Source of the DNA: an uncultured Siphonobacter sp.
GTDB taxonomy: Bacteria > Bacteroidota > Bacteroidia > Cytophagales > Spirosomataceae
Length of the DNA: 64,000 bases
Assembly: GCA_913775095.1 (NCBI GenBank)
Contig: CAJYIW010000002.1
Span: 1-64,000 of the forward strand
Direction of reading: 5' to 3'
Below the pieces are notes generated by a model. It saw nothing but the letters and a program-made list of their open reading frames with translations, was not told the origin of the DNA and made no database searches. The translations under genes were made by a program, and so were the position numbers. Position 1 is the stretch's first letter; each line of letters starts with the position of its first letter. Of the stretch, positions 32,721 through 42,174 are shown one piece after another.

Positions 32721-33779
32721 TTAAGGACGTAACTTCAGTTCTTTTCCCGCAAGGTCTTCCCAGCGGTATAAATGAAAGGTGCGGTCGGTGCTCATGACTA
32801 CGAATAAGCCGTGCCTGAAATCCTCATTCAAAGGCACGGATACCATTTCAGAGCCATCACTTTCTTTCGCACGAACGTTGACGATTTTAACCAGCTTATG
32901 CTCGTAAGGCTTGTCAGGAGTCCCCTCGCGGCTGAAAATATGAAAACGATTCGCTCCCTGATCCGATACGAGAATATAACCCGTGCTGTCCGTTAGTTCA
33001 TAAATCGAAATGCCTTCGTGATCGACTTTAAAATGTTCAGTGGCAAAGAGAGCTAATTCTTCATTGCCCTTTTCCGGATCCGCGTAATACTGGCGAACGC
33101 CCTTGCCTTCGTCGGAATAATAGACATATCCCAGCTTATCGTCCACCGCAATGGATTCAATTTCTTTGAGACCACTATAAGTTCCGAATTTCCGCACCAG
33201 CGTCGCTTTGATTTGCCCCGTTCCGTCGTCGTCGAGACGGTATTGCCAGAGGTAACCGCCCGTGGTTGGGCCCGTTTTTCTACCTACGATGGCATAGATC
33301 ACCCCTGCTTTATTTTTATACAGCGAAATACCCATCAAGTCACGGTATTCGGGCTGCGTTTCTCCTTCAAACACCTCAATACCACCCTTGTCCACGGGCT
33401 TCATATCGGGTAAAGAGAAAATTCGCAGTTTGTGCGTCATGCGTTCCGTCGTCACGGCGATATCGATGGGCTTTCCGTTCAGGACCAGTCCATACTCAAT
33501 ATCCACGTTATTGGGACGTTTGAGTCCGCCCACTTTCTGCTGAATTTTTCCCTGAAGGTTAAAAACATACAGGCCGCCGTCGGCATCTTTATCCGTTCCC
33601 AGGATCAGACTTTTGGCCGGATCCTGCGGGTTAATCCACACCGCCGGATCGTCGGAATCGTGAGCCAGCTTTTCCGTAATGTACAAAGGTTTCACCGCCT
33701 GGCGGGAAAGGGTATGCCGCTGGCAACTACTTAGTAAAGCCAGTCCGGCCAGAAATAATGTGCTTGTTTTCAGTAACAT
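32721..33779 (-). CDS. 3-Phytase, beta-propeller type, lipoprotein
   Basis: The enzyme should release phosphate from myo-inositol hexakisphosphate. The 352-residue protein has a lipoprotein leader (MLLKTSTLFLAGLALLSSC, C19) and the beta-propeller phytase signatures HDSDDPAVWINPQDPAKSLI and GTDKDADGGLYVF near the start, RPNNVDIEYG, LMGISLYKN, LKEIESIAVDDKLGYVYYSDE and DHEGISIYEL. The acidic residues in DSDDPA, NNVD and SIAVDD match the calcium and phosphate sites of the Bacillus-type family. The ATG at 33779 is used; 33809 only adds a short pre-leader. It is the third gene of a minus-strand run with a TonB-dependent receptor and a beta-helix lipoprotein, although a terminator lies just upstream. 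Confidence 0.92.
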   Translation of the reverse strand: MLLKTSTLFLAGLALLSSCQRHTLSRQAVKPLYITEKLAHDSDDPAVWINPQDPAKSLILGTDKDADGGLYVFNLQGKIQQKVGGLKRPNNVDIEYGLVLNGKPIDIAVTTERMTHKLRIFSLPDMKPVDKGGIEVFEGETQPEYRDLMGISLYKNKAGVIYAIVGRKTGPTTGGYLWQYRLDDDGTGQIKATLVRKFGTYSGLKEIESIAVDDKLGYVYYSDEGKGVRQYYADPEKGNEELALFATEHFKVDHEGISIYELTDSTGYILVSDQGANRFHIFSREGTPDKPYEHKLVKIVNVRAKESDGSEMVSVPLNEDFRHGLFVVMSTDRTFHLYRWEDLAGKELKLRP

Positions 33780-33796
33780 GCGTTTCAATTGAATAC

Positions 33797-33833
33797 AAAA
33801 AGTCCCCACGAAAGACCAGGCTCCATGGGGACT
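33797..33833 (-). terminator. Terminator between beta-helix lipoprotein and phytase genes
   Basis: Minus-strand CGAGTCCCCA...TGGGGACTTTTTG hairpin with T-run, 10 bp after the lipoprotein stop codon. It may reduce phytase expression relative to the upstream genes. Confidence 0.75.
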
Positions 33834-33842
33834 CGTGATGAC

Positions 33843-35099
33843 TTATTTCGTACCGTACGCTCCGATGTACGAACCGGGAGCGGGGGACGTATAGGTTACC
33901 CCATTTACACTTAGACCACTTGAGTACAAACGGGTAAAGTCAGTTTTGCCTTTGCCCAGAGCGGGCGAACCCGCTTGCAGGTGGAAATCCCAGGAAGTAT
34001 CGTAAGCCGAATTGGTGCTGGACGTAGACAGGGGATAGTTCAGCAGCTTGGGATCGTTTTCGCCCGCTTTCGTGCCCAGCAGATCATTCGTTCCTTTCAC
34101 GATTTCAGCAGAAGGCTGAAACTGATCCACGCCCGTTTGGGTATAACCGTAATAGAAGTTATTCGAAACGACCGAACGCGTGTCTTCCGGAGCTCCTTTG
34201 TCGCGTTTGATCCCGAAGCGATCGTTCACGAACAGTGTGTTATAAACATCGGCCCGAACGGTCTTCTCCAGCCAGACGGATCCTCCCTTGATCGTAGGCC
34301 GTCTCCAGCCCGCGTTCACAATCGTGTTGTTATACGCCACTACATACGCCTGGGGTGTTTTATCACCGCCATTGGAAAGCTTAAGAGCGTTCGTGTTGGG
34401 GCTGTAAATCAGATTGAAAGCGATCTCTGCCTGTACACCCGATTTGATGTTAATGGCTTCCCCGCCGGAGACTCCCATGGTATGGAAGGTATTGTTCATG
34501 ATTAATACTTTACCTCCTTCCAGATAGAATCCGTCTTCGTTGAAATGACGAATCGTACTGTTCGCTACTACGACTTTGGAAGCCGTATTCGACGTATACA
34601 ACACCGGAACGTGCTCGCCCGCAGCTGCTTTGTAGAATTGAGCTTTAACCGAAGGAGATTCTTCCGTCGTCACGGCTCCACCGTATTCAAGAACGGTATT
34701 GGAGAGGACGACCTCCGTGTTGGTGGGGCCCGCAATCAGACCGCCCCACAGGTTGCCGAAGTTATTGGCAGCTGTTTTCCAGGCTTCCGGAACGGTGAAT
34801 TTCACCGGATTAGCGGTGGTGCCCATGCTGTAGAGGTTCCCCCGGATCAGAATCTCAGGCTTCACGATGGAATCGCTCATCAGAACGGTTACGCCTTCTT
34901 CAATCGTCAGCGATTTTCCTTCCGGAATCTGAAGGTGACCCGTTACTTTGTAGATGTTCCCTTTTTTCCAGACGCCTTCCACGTTACCGCTTACGCTTTC
35001 TTCGGTGGGAGCTGGGTTTACCTGCGTTTCTTCGGAATTTTTGCTGCAACTGGTTAAAAGAGCCATGGCCAGACCAGCGGCAATAAACAGTTTGTTCAT
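33843..35099 (-). CDS. Lipoprotein with predicted right-handed beta-helix
   Basis: The 418-residue lipoprotein (MNKLFIAAGLAMALLTSC, C18) contains repeated short beta rungs of the parallel beta-helix type: LTIEEGVTVLMSDSIVKPEILIRGNLYSMGT, then VVLSNTVLEYGG, VVVANSTIRHF, VLIMNNTFHTMG, AEIAFNLIYSP and VVAYNNTIVNAG. No catalytic motif of polysaccharide lyases is evident. It lies between the TonB receptor (41 bp) and the phytase gene (63 bp), so it probably helps capture the same substrate at the cell surface. A SusD-like role without SusD homology is possible but is inference. No type IX sorting domain is seen at the C-terminus. Confidence 0.8.
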   Translation of the reverse strand: MNKLFIAAGLAMALLTSCSKNSEETQVNPAPTEESVSGNVEGVWKKGNIYKVTGHLQIPEGKSLTIEEGVTVLMSDSIVKPEILIRGNLYSMGTTANPVKFTVPEAWKTAANNFGNLWGGLIAGPTNTEVVLSNTVLEYGGAVTTEESPSVKAQFYKAAAGEHVPVLYTSNTASKVVVANSTIRHFNEDGFYLEGGKVLIMNNTFHTMGVSGGEAINIKSGVQAEIAFNLIYSPNTNALKLSNGGDKTPQAYVVAYNNTIVNAGWRRPTIKGGSVWLEKTVRADVYNTLFVNDRFGIKRDKGAPEDTRSVVSNNFYYGYTQTGVDQFQPSAEIVKGTNDLLGTKAGENDPKLLNYPLSTSSTNSAYDTSWDFHLQAGSPALGKGKTDFTRLYSSGLSVNGVTYTSPAPGSYIGAYGTK

Positions 35100-35140
35100 G
35101 ATTGTTTCTGGATAAGTAAGATTTTGTAAAAGCTTGAATT

Positions 35141-37891
35141 CTAGAGTTTAAAGCGTAAGCCCAGCAGGTAACTACGCTGGTAATAATCCCGACGGATGAG
35201 GGTTTTACCCGCTTCGGTCTGATGGGGTAATCCGGCATTCACCGACTCCGCATTCTTGGTGTATACTTCCAGGGGCGTATTCAGCAGATTATTGGCTTTC
35301 CCGAAAATGACCCAACGCTGGCCGATGGTTTTCTCCAGCGAAGCATCCATCTGGATGAAGGCTTTCTGCCAGAGATCATTATTGAGGAACTGAGACACTG
35401 TATTAATCCGCTCTCCGGTATAACTACCCGCTACCTGAGCGTCCCAACCGTTGTTTTTGTAGAATAAAGTCAGGTTGCCAATGTGGGCCGATTGCCCGTA
35501 CAAAGGCCGTGTCTGGTCCACGTACATTGGTACTAAGTCACCGTTTTCATTACGCGTTCGGATAAACTTGGCGGAGGTAATCCGGGAGAGCGTGTAGGTG
35601 TAATTGGCCTTAATGCCCCACTTGCTGAAATATTTGATATAGTCCAGCTCCAGACCCGTGTTCCGGGCATTCCCGAAATTACCCGGTGTATAGATGATCG
35701 ACTGACCGCGAACGGGATCGCGTTGGAGCGTGTACTCGATGGGGTTTTGAAGGTATTTATAGAACAGCCCTACCATGAACTGGTCCGTGCGAGTAGGGAA
35801 GTGCTCGTAACGCAGGTCGATATTATCGGCAATCACCCGCTTCAGATCCGGGTTACCCCGCTCCTGATATTCTTCCTGAACCAGGTTATAAGGAACAATT
35901 TCGAAGAAGCCCGGACGATTCAGTGAACGGAAGTACGAAGCCCGCCAGTTGGTTTGGTCATTGGGCATGTATTTCAGGTGAAGGCTAGGTAATACATCGG
36001 TGTAAATCTGGTTACCCGTTGGCCGGTCTTCCCCGATTTGATTTTTCAGTTCATAGCCCTGATTGGTATGTTCCACCCGAAGGCCGCCCAGAATTTCCCA
36101 GTGCAGGGGGGTGGCTTTGGCCTGTACATACCCCGAAGCCGTTTGCTCGGAAGCCTCATACGTCAGGGCACTGGCTACCGACCCCCGAGGGTTCTGGATG
36201 GTCCAGTCGATCTGATCATAGGAAGTGAAATTTTCACCGAATAAGGCAAGGTTATTCACCGGGCGAATCTGGTAACTGTTGTAAAAGTTACTCCGGTCTT
36301 TCTGGCGGTATAATCCCCCCGCTTTCCATTCGATGGGCGTACCTCCCCAGCGGGAATGGTAGATAAAGTTCAGGTAAGCCGACAGGTCCGTATCCGAATT
36401 GTGCTCCCACCGCCGATAGCCATTGCCCACGTAGGTACGTCGTTCGATGAAGTTTTTCCGTTCGCCCAGCAGGGGGACCTGCGTCTGATCGGGTTGCTCG
36501 TTTGTCGCTCTGGAATACACCGCTGACCATTGCATTTCAAAAGGATCGCTGAGCTGGTGTTTGCCCTGTAGCGTGCTGGTCAGAATCTGCTGCTGCGTCA
36601 GACGGCTCCGCGTATCGTAACCCAGGGTGGCGTTACCAGCAATCGGATCATATCCCCCAATGGTTAACTGCGTTGTTTTCGTATCCCGGATCTGGCTGTT
36701 ACTGAGGTTAATAAAAGCGTTGTACAACGAAAGCTTATGGCGATCATTCAGGCGGTAATCCAGCTTCGTGTGCAGGCCGTAACGTACCTGTTGCTCCGAA
36801 TACTGGCGTTCGCTTAACTTGGTCAGGGTTACGCCTTTCTGCGTATCGACCGTTTCTGAATCAAAGAACAGACTATTACTTCCCCGGTAGGTATTCTGGT
36901 AACTGCCCGCTACGACGATCCCGAGTTTCTGATTGAAATAGCGATCACCCCAGGAAAATCCACCCAGCAAATTCGGCGGTGGCGACTGATTTTTATACCT
37001 GGAGGTAACTTTTGAGAAATCGCTGGCCGTCGCGTTATACTGGTTACCCTTCCGCTCGTAGGGCGATTTTTTATCGACCGATTTCCAGTCATAACTCATG
37101 AAGGGACGATCCATGAATAACTCACTGTAACCCGTCGACATATTGGCGGTGAAGAGGTGATGGTTTGGAGCATCTTTCATCACCAGGTTAACGGCTCCCC
37201 CAATGGCGTCACCTTCCATGCTCGGCGTTAATGCCTTGTATACCTCCAGTCGGTCTAACAAATCAGAAGGAAAAATATCAAGCGGAACGTAGCGATACCG
37301 ATTATCCGGACTCGGAATTTTCACCCCATTGACTAACGTATAGTTATAGCGTTTGTCCATGCCACGAACGATGGCGTACTGGCCGTCGCCGTTGCTGTTA
37401 CGCTCTACTGAAACCCCCGAAACGCGTTGAATGACGTTGGCTACAGTTAGGTCAGGAGATAACTGAATGGACCGTCCCGAGACAATGTTCATGACCTGAT
37501 CGGCGGAGCGTTCGAGGTGACGGGCTGTCTGATCACTGGTTCCTTCTCGGCCCGTTTTAACGACTACTTCCTGCAAATTCTGTCGGTCAGATGGCTTTAG
37601 CGACGCATCAAAAACAACAGTTTCAGTACCGGAGATACGAATTTCTGTAGTAACGGATTGAAACGTAATAAAACTGATCGTTACGCGGTACGTACCGTCA
37701 GGCAGGTTTTTAATGGTGTACGTGCCATCGTAGCCGGAAAGGTCATGATAAGCAGTGTTTTCTACGCGAATAACGGCTCCGGTGATGGGCTCGCCGGAAG
37801 ATAATTCAGAAATTTTTCCTTTAATCGTACCTGCCCATCCAACGAAAGAAATAAAGCAGAAAAAAATGGTAATACCGTAACTCTTTCCCAT
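35141..37891 (-). CDS. TonB-dependent outer-membrane receptor
   Basis: The 916-residue protein has a signal peptide (MGKSYGITIFFCFISFVGWAG), a CarboxypepD_reg-like domain (about 22-105; IKGKISELSSGEPITGAVIRVENT), a plug (about 120-240; VANVIQRVSGVSVERNSNGDGQYAIVRGM, then EVYKALTPSMEGDAIGGAVNL) and a 22-strand-type barrel ending in YLLGLRFKL. The plug resembles receptors that lack a SusD partner. It is the first gene of the receptor-lipoprotein-phytase run. The phytase suggests that it imports phytate, inositol phosphates or a metal complex of them. Its promoter should lie in the 270-bp gap 37892-38161; I found no confident TAnnTTTG element facing it. Confidence 0.93.
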   Translation of the reverse strand: MGKSYGITIFFCFISFVGWAGTIKGKISELSSGEPITGAVIRVENTAYHDLSGYDGTYTIKNLPDGTYRVTISFITFQSVTTEIRISGTETVVFDASLKPSDRQNLQEVVVKTGREGTSDQTARHLERSADQVMNIVSGRSIQLSPDLTVANVIQRVSGVSVERNSNGDGQYAIVRGMDKRYNYTLVNGVKIPSPDNRYRYVPLDIFPSDLLDRLEVYKALTPSMEGDAIGGAVNLVMKDAPNHHLFTANMSTGYSELFMDRPFMSYDWKSVDKKSPYERKGNQYNATASDFSKVTSRYKNQSPPPNLLGGFSWGDRYFNQKLGIVVAGSYQNTYRGSNSLFFDSETVDTQKGVTLTKLSERQYSEQQVRYGLHTKLDYRLNDRHKLSLYNAFINLSNSQIRDTKTTQLTIGGYDPIAGNATLGYDTRSRLTQQQILTSTLQGKHQLSDPFEMQWSAVYSRATNEQPDQTQVPLLGERKNFIERRTYVGNGYRRWEHNSDTDLSAYLNFIYHSRWGGTPIEWKAGGLYRQKDRSNFYNSYQIRPVNNLALFGENFTSYDQIDWTIQNPRGSVASALTYEASEQTASGYVQAKATPLHWEILGGLRVEHTNQGYELKNQIGEDRPTGNQIYTDVLPSLHLKYMPNDQTNWRASYFRSLNRPGFFEIVPYNLVQEEYQERGNPDLKRVIADNIDLRYEHFPTRTDQFMVGLFYKYLQNPIEYTLQRDPVRGQSIIYTPGNFGNARNTGLELDYIKYFSKWGIKANYTYTLSRITSAKFIRTRNENGDLVPMYVDQTRPLYGQSAHIGNLTLFYKNNGWDAQVAGSYTGERINTVSQFLNNDLWQKAFIQMDASLEKTIGQRWVIFGKANNLLNTPLEVYTKNAESVNAGLPHQTEAGKTLIRRDYYQRSYLLGLRFKL

Positions 37892-38161
37892 CGAATGAAT
37901 ACTGATTGAGTAAGCAAGGTCAGCCCGGGAATCAGGTTACCTGGGTTACTGATTTTCGTTTGATGGAACGAAGGTGCAGGATGAAAAATCAGGAGTCAAG
38001 CTAATGGAAAGGCCGAAGAAGTCAGACTCACCGGGCCACCGTTAGCAGTAAAGCAACAGCGTTACTGAAATGTAATTAATGTGTTGAAATTCAGTTAAAT
38101 ATACCGTTACAAAACCGCCATTAAGTTTGCATTATGCCAGTGTTACCAAAATGTTAAGCCC

Positions 38162-39766
38162 TTAAATCCCCTGAATAAAGGCCGTCAGGCTCTCGCCCGG
38201 GTCCAGGTTCAGTTTTTTTCGAAGGCGGTAACGAGTCACCCGTAAACTGTCCTGAGAGATTCCCAGCAGGGTAGAAATATCGGCTGAAGTAAGATTCATT
38301 TTCAATAGAGCCACCAGGCGTAAATCGGAGATAGATAAGTGGTCTGAATAAGTCCTTAATTTTTCAAAAAAGGACTGGTGAACCTGTTCGAACGTATTGC
38401 TAAATTCCAGCCAGTATTGATCGTGACTAAAACTATCATTAATCTGCTGAACAATTTTCTTGATCTGCTTTTTATGATCCCGTTTGTCATCTTTTATTAG
38501 TCGGTCCAAACTACTTTTTAAATCTTCTAATGCCTGATTTTTTTGGATTATGTGTAAAATATGCGTGGATAATTCCCTGGAACGAATATCCAGTTCGTGC
38601 TTGAGCTGTTCCTCCTGTAATTGCTGGTTTCGTAGTTCAGACTGCATCAATTCATGCTGGGTTTTGTAAACCAGCTGATTCTGTCGGCTCAGCATCTGCT
38701 CATTCCGAACCTTCATTTTCTGTCGGTTATAGGCCAGCGTGATGAGTCCGACCAGTAAGAGGAGCACAATCACAACTGCGGTAGTCATCAGCTGGTTAAA
38801 CTGCCGTTCATTGGTCAGCCGTTCGATCTCGTTGTTTTTTTGCTCTGTCTCGAAAAGAGTCTGGGTCAGGGCCAGTTGCTGACTGCTTTCGAGGGAATAA
38901 ATCTCCGCTTCATAGGCCCGGCTGAGGGCTACGTAATGGTAGGCACTGTCGTGGCGTCCCATCAGGTGGTAGGCTTTGCCAATGTCATTGGTCGAACCGC
39001 TCAGGTAGTGGCGTTCATGGGTCCTGAGGGCCAGCTCGTACGCTTTTCGGCTGTAGCCAAGGCTTTCCTGAGCCTTGCCGGTTTTACGAAGAATGTCGCC
39101 CAGGTTGTTATAAATCTCAATGCGAAGCAACGAATCGCGGGTTTGCAGATTAACCGCCAGAGCCCGCTGAAAATACACCTGAGCCGAGTCGTAGCGTTCA
39201 AGATCTTCGAAAATGCTGCCCATGTTTTCGTAAATCTTGGCTATACCTTCCCGATTTTGGCTGGACAGGTACTGATTCAGAGCCTGTTGCTGATAATAAA
39301 AGGCACTGTCATACAGGTGTCGCTTTTCGTATAAATGCCCGATGTTTCCATACGTATTGGCTATACCGGAGGCATCCGACAAGTTTTGAAAAAGCAGCAG
39401 AGCCTGTTTGTATTGCAGACGGGACTGCTGCGGTTGCTTGGTATAGTAGTACAGCTCACCCAGAGCATTATGATTCTCCGCGAGTAATTTCTTCTCCCCC
39501 AATTGTTCGAGTTTCTGTCCCGCCTGAGCGTAGTAACTGAGCGACTGCGGGTATTGCCCGGCGTGAAAATACAGGCGTCCGAGCGACTGAAGGGCCCGGG
39601 CCGCCGCCAGGGGTTTTTCGGACTGAAGAGCCAGGGCATATTCCTCTTTGGCTCGACTGAACGCCACTTCAGGTCGTTCCGGATTGGAGGGAGTATTTTG
39701 TCCGAACGTGAAAAAAACGGGTAAAAAAAACAGAAGCAATCCGCTACGCCAAAGGCCTGAAATCAT
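38162..39766 (-). CDS. TPR-membrane-HTH regulator
   Basis: The 534-residue protein has a signal/anchor (MISGLWRSGLLLFFLPVFFTFGQ), about six tetratricopeptide repeats (residues 35-290; for example ALGELYYYTKQPQQSRLQYKQALLLF, YGNIGHLYEKRHLYDSAFYYQQQAL), a membrane helix (MTTAVVIVLLLLVGLITLAYNRQ, about 328-350), a long coiled coil (350-440), and a C-terminal LuxR-like helix-turn-helix (SISDLRLVALLKMNLTSADISTLLGISQDSLRVTRYRLRKKL). This layout is common in Bacteroidota and links periplasmic sensing to DNA binding in one chain. It lies 270 bp upstream of the TonB receptor gene on the same strand, so it may regulate that operon. The ATG at 39766 starts the leader; 39829 is an alternative. Confidence 0.82.
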   Translation of the reverse strand: MISGLWRSGLLLFFLPVFFTFGQNTPSNPERPEVAFSRAKEEYALALQSEKPLAAARALQSLGRLYFHAGQYPQSLSYYAQAGQKLEQLGEKKLLAENHNALGELYYYTKQPQQSRLQYKQALLLFQNLSDASGIANTYGNIGHLYEKRHLYDSAFYYQQQALNQYLSSQNREGIAKIYENMGSIFEDLERYDSAQVYFQRALAVNLQTRDSLLRIEIYNNLGDILRKTGKAQESLGYSRKAYELALRTHERHYLSGSTNDIGKAYHLMGRHDSAYHYVALSRAYEAEIYSLESSQQLALTQTLFETEQKNNEIERLTNERQFNQLMTTAVVIVLLLLVGLITLAYNRQKMKVRNEQMLSRQNQLVYKTQHELMQSELRNQQLQEEQLKHELDIRSRELSTHILHIIQKNQALEDLKSSLDRLIKDDKRDHKKQIKKIVQQINDSFSHDQYWLEFSNTFEQVHQSFFEKLRTYSDHLSISDLRLVALLKMNLTSADISTLLGISQDSLRVTRYRLRKKLNLDPGESLTAFIQGI

Positions 39767-40018
39767 GAGTACTGCTGATGGTTTGAATCTGGAAGATAGG
39801 ACCTTTTCAGTAGGCCGGAAGATTAACAAATTGTTAACCGCCGGCAGCCGGTCTGGTTAAGATGCATAGCCAGGAAATAAGATTTTGAAGTATTGTGAAT
39901 CAATAATAAAGAATTTGTCTATTTTATTTGTATTTTATGTTTATGATTCCCATCTTTGATTTAAGATTTGAGTAAAAAAGAAAGTCAATTAATTCCGCCT
40001 ATTCCAATCGCCACCATT

Positions 40019-40249
40019 ATGCAGAAGAACTTGGTTCGTAGCAAGGAAGACTACCTTCGCCACATTTTAGCGACCAGCTTGCAGCACGAGGAAGAAAGTC
40101 CGGGATATTCGGTGCCGGAGTGGTTACCCATTCCCAAGCCCGAGCAGTATCCATGCATTGCCATTACTTCTGATCCGGTTCGGGAGGGAACGGCTTTATT
40201 CTTTGAAGTTGAGCTGATTTACTTTACTGATTTCCTGAATCCGAATTAA
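40019..40249 (+). CDS. Small protein of unknown function
   Basis: The 76-residue frame MQKNLVRSKEDYLRHILATS... has no signal peptide or membrane segment and is mildly acidic, with an ordered-looking C-terminal half (YPCIAITSDPVREGTALFFEVELIYFTDF) that predicts beta-strands. I do not recognise it. A TTG at 39968 would extend it by 17 residues, but the ATG is preferred. It is a single gene followed by a good intrinsic terminator, which supports it being real. Confidence 0.55.
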   Translation: MQKNLVRSKEDYLRHILATSLQHEEESPGYSVPEWLPIPKPEQYPCIAITSDPVREGTALFFEVELIYFTDFLNPN

Positions 40250-40302
40250 TAGGTTGTTAACCTTTACCTGAGAGCATTTCCCGTACGAAGCCACCCTGAT
40301 CG

Positions 40303-40338
40303 AAGCCCGTGTTCTTTTTTGGATACGGGCTTATTTTT
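40303..40338 (+). terminator. Intrinsic terminator after the small ORF
   Basis: AAGCCCGTGTTC / GGATACGGGCTT hairpin followed by ATTTTTG, about 55 bp after the stop codon. Confidence 0.8.
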
Positions 40339-40340
40339 GT

Positions 40341-40460
40341 TTGAAGGTTTGATAATAGTTGGAGTAGGTTTGATAAGTTTGAGTACGTTTGGTGAGAGAA
40401 GCTTTGGTTGCAGTAGGATTAGAAACAAACCAACCGGCGGGTTAAATCCTCAAACTTGCC
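40341..40460. repeat. Low-complexity GGTTTGA-type repeat with inverted ends
   Basis: Several short direct repeats of GTTTGA/GTAGG words occur. AAGTTTGAG (40375-40383) pairs with CTCAAACTT (40449-40457). No gene is here. It resembles the intergenic repeats at 7.5 and 31.57 kb. Confidence 0.5.
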
Positions 40461-40485
40461 CGAACCGAAATAAACTTCAGACTTC

Positions 40486-41013
40486 ATGGAAGACTTACGC
40501 TACCCCATTGGGTTTTTTACCTATTCCGGACCATACTCGCCTGAACAGCGAAACGAACTTATCAAGTCCCTGCTTCACGTTCCGAGTCAGTATCGGCAGG
40601 CCCTGGAAGGCCTGTCAAAACAGCAACTGGACATGCCTTACCGCGAGGGTGGCTGGACCGTTCGGCAGGTCATCCATCACGTAGCCGATAGTCACATGAA
40701 TGGCTATGTACGAACGAAACTGGCCTTAACCGAAGCCCATCCTACCATCAAACCCTACGAAGAAGGCCGCTGGGCCGATCTGGGGGATACCTTCGAGACG
40801 CCATGGGAGGTTTCGCTTTCCCTGCTGGAGGCGTTGCACGTTCGCTGGGTGACTGTGTTTCAAACCATGCAGGAAGCCGATTACCAGAAAACCTTTTTTC
40901 ACCCCGGTTCCGGGCAGAGCGTAACGCTGGACTATCAGTTAGGAAACTATGACTGGCATGGTCGTCATCATCTGGCTCACATTACTGGTTTGAAAGAACG
41001 AATGGGCTGGTGA
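40486..41013 (+). CDS. YfiT/BstA-like DinB-superfamily protein
   Basis: The 175-residue protein has the DinB-like four-helix bundle of the YfiT (bacillithiol S-transferase BstA-like) family. The N-terminus LRYPIGFFTYSGPYSPEQRNELI is characteristic. The metal-site histidines fit GGWTVRQVIHHVADSH (about residues 55-70) and WHGRHHLAHITGL (about 157-169). Family members conjugate low-molecular-weight thiols to electrophiles; many Bacteroidota make bacillithiol-related thiols, but the activity here is inferred. It is a single gene, 81 bp before the oxidoreductase gene on the same strand. Confidence 0.88.
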   Translation: MEDLRYPIGFFTYSGPYSPEQRNELIKSLLHVPSQYRQALEGLSKQQLDMPYREGGWTVRQVIHHVADSHMNGYVRTKLALTEAHPTIKPYEEGRWADLGDTFETPWEVSLSLLEALHVRWVTVFQTMQEADYQKTFFHPGSGQSVTLDYQLGNYDWHGRHHLAHITGLKERMGW

Positions 41014-41094
41014 ATGTTTTTTTACTTCCCGGAAGTAATGATCTTTCGGGAAGGTAGCTCATCGAAGTACCTGTAGTTTACTCCTCTAAACACT

Positions 41095-42174
41095 ATGAAA
41101 AAGTTACTCGTATGGGGCCTGCTGGCTCTGATCACCACTGCCGCAACGGCTCAGAAACCCGTCCGCGTAGCCGTGGCAGGTATTACGCACGGTCACGTGC
41201 CCTGGATTCTGGGTCGGAAACCGCTGGGTGACATCGAACTCGTCGGTATTGCCGAAAGCAATCAGGACTTATCCCAGCGATACGCGTCGCGGTATAAGCT
41301 CGATCCGAAACTGTTTTATAAGGATCTGATAACGATGCTTGATCAAACCAAACCCGAAGCCGTCGTGGCGTTTGGGTCGATTTATGAGCATAAGGCCGTC
41401 GTGGAAGCCTGTGCTCCGCGGGGCATTCACGTCATGGTCGAAAAACCGCTTTCCACCAATGTGAAAGATGCCGAACGAATGGCGGAGTTGTCACGCAAAC
41501 ATAAAACGCTGTTACTGACCAACTACGAAACGTCCTGGTACCCCAGCATTGAGAAAACCTACCAGCTGGTGATGGACAGTACGGCGGTGGGAACATTCAA
41601 AAAAATGGTCGTACACACGGGACACGAAGGCCCGAAAGAGATCAACGTGAATCTGGAGTTTTTCAATTGGTTAACGGATCCCGTACAGAACGGCGGCGGG
41701 GCTCTCATTGACTTTGGCTGTTACGGAGCCAACCTGATGACGTACTTCATGAAGAACGAGAAACCGCTTTCGGTAACGGCGGTTACGCATCAGTTCAAAC
41801 CTCAGATTTACCCCAAAGTGGACGATGAGGCCACGATTATCATTGAATACCCCAATGCTCAGTGCATCGTGCAAGCTTCCTGGAACTGGCCCTACAGTCG
41901 AAAAGATATGGAAGTCTACGGCGATGGGGGCTACGTAATCACCGAAAATCAGGAAAAATACAAAGTCAGAAGTGGGAAAAAGAAGGAAGAAAAACGGAGC
42001 ATTACCAAACAGGAGTTACCCGTATACGATGATCCTTTCGCCTATTTTGCGGATCTGATTCGCGGCAAAATCAAACCTCATCCGCTGTATTCACTGGAGA
42101 ACAATTTGATGGTGGTGCGTATTCTGGAAGCTGCCCGGGAGTCGGCGAAGGCGGGGAAGACGGTGAAGCTGTGA
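41095..42174 (+). CDS. Secreted Gfo/Idh/MocA-family oxidoreductase
   Basis: The 359-residue protein has a Sec signal (MKKLLVWGLLALITTAATAQ) and then a Rossmann domain (VRVAVAGITHGHVPWIL, about 23-39) and the family catalytic-region motif VMVEKPLSTNVKDA (about 118-131) with the conserved Lys. The C-terminal domain has GGALIDFGCYGANLMTYF, which carries the catalytic His/Asp positions of related enzymes in altered form. These proteins use tightly bound NAD(P) on sugars and sugar derivatives; some exported ones are glycosidases or epimerases of the GH109 type. The substrate is unknown. A run of 208 AT-rich bases follows before the low-GC genes. Confidence 0.88.
   Translation: MKKLLVWGLLALITTAATAQKPVRVAVAGITHGHVPWILGRKPLGDIELVGIAESNQDLSQRYASRYKLDPKLFYKDLITMLDQTKPEAVVAFGSIYEHKAVVEACAPRGIHVMVEKPLSTNVKDAERMAELSRKHKTLLLTNYETSWYPSIEKTYQLVMDSTAVGTFKKMVVHTGHEGPKEINVNLEFFNWLTDPVQNGGGALIDFGCYGANLMTYFMKNEKPLSVTAVTHQFKPQIYPKVDDEATIIIEYPNAQCIVQASWNWPYSRKDMEVYGDGGYVITENQEKYKVRSGKKKEEKRSITKQELPVYDDPFAYFADLIRGKIKPHPLYSLENNLMVVRILEAARESAKAGKTVKL

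Noticed and set aside
38118-38132. Plus-strand TAAGTTTG element just before the TPR regulator stop codon
   Set aside because: It would drive antisense transcription into the regulator gene with no -33 partner or downstream plus-strand gene, so it is likely chance.
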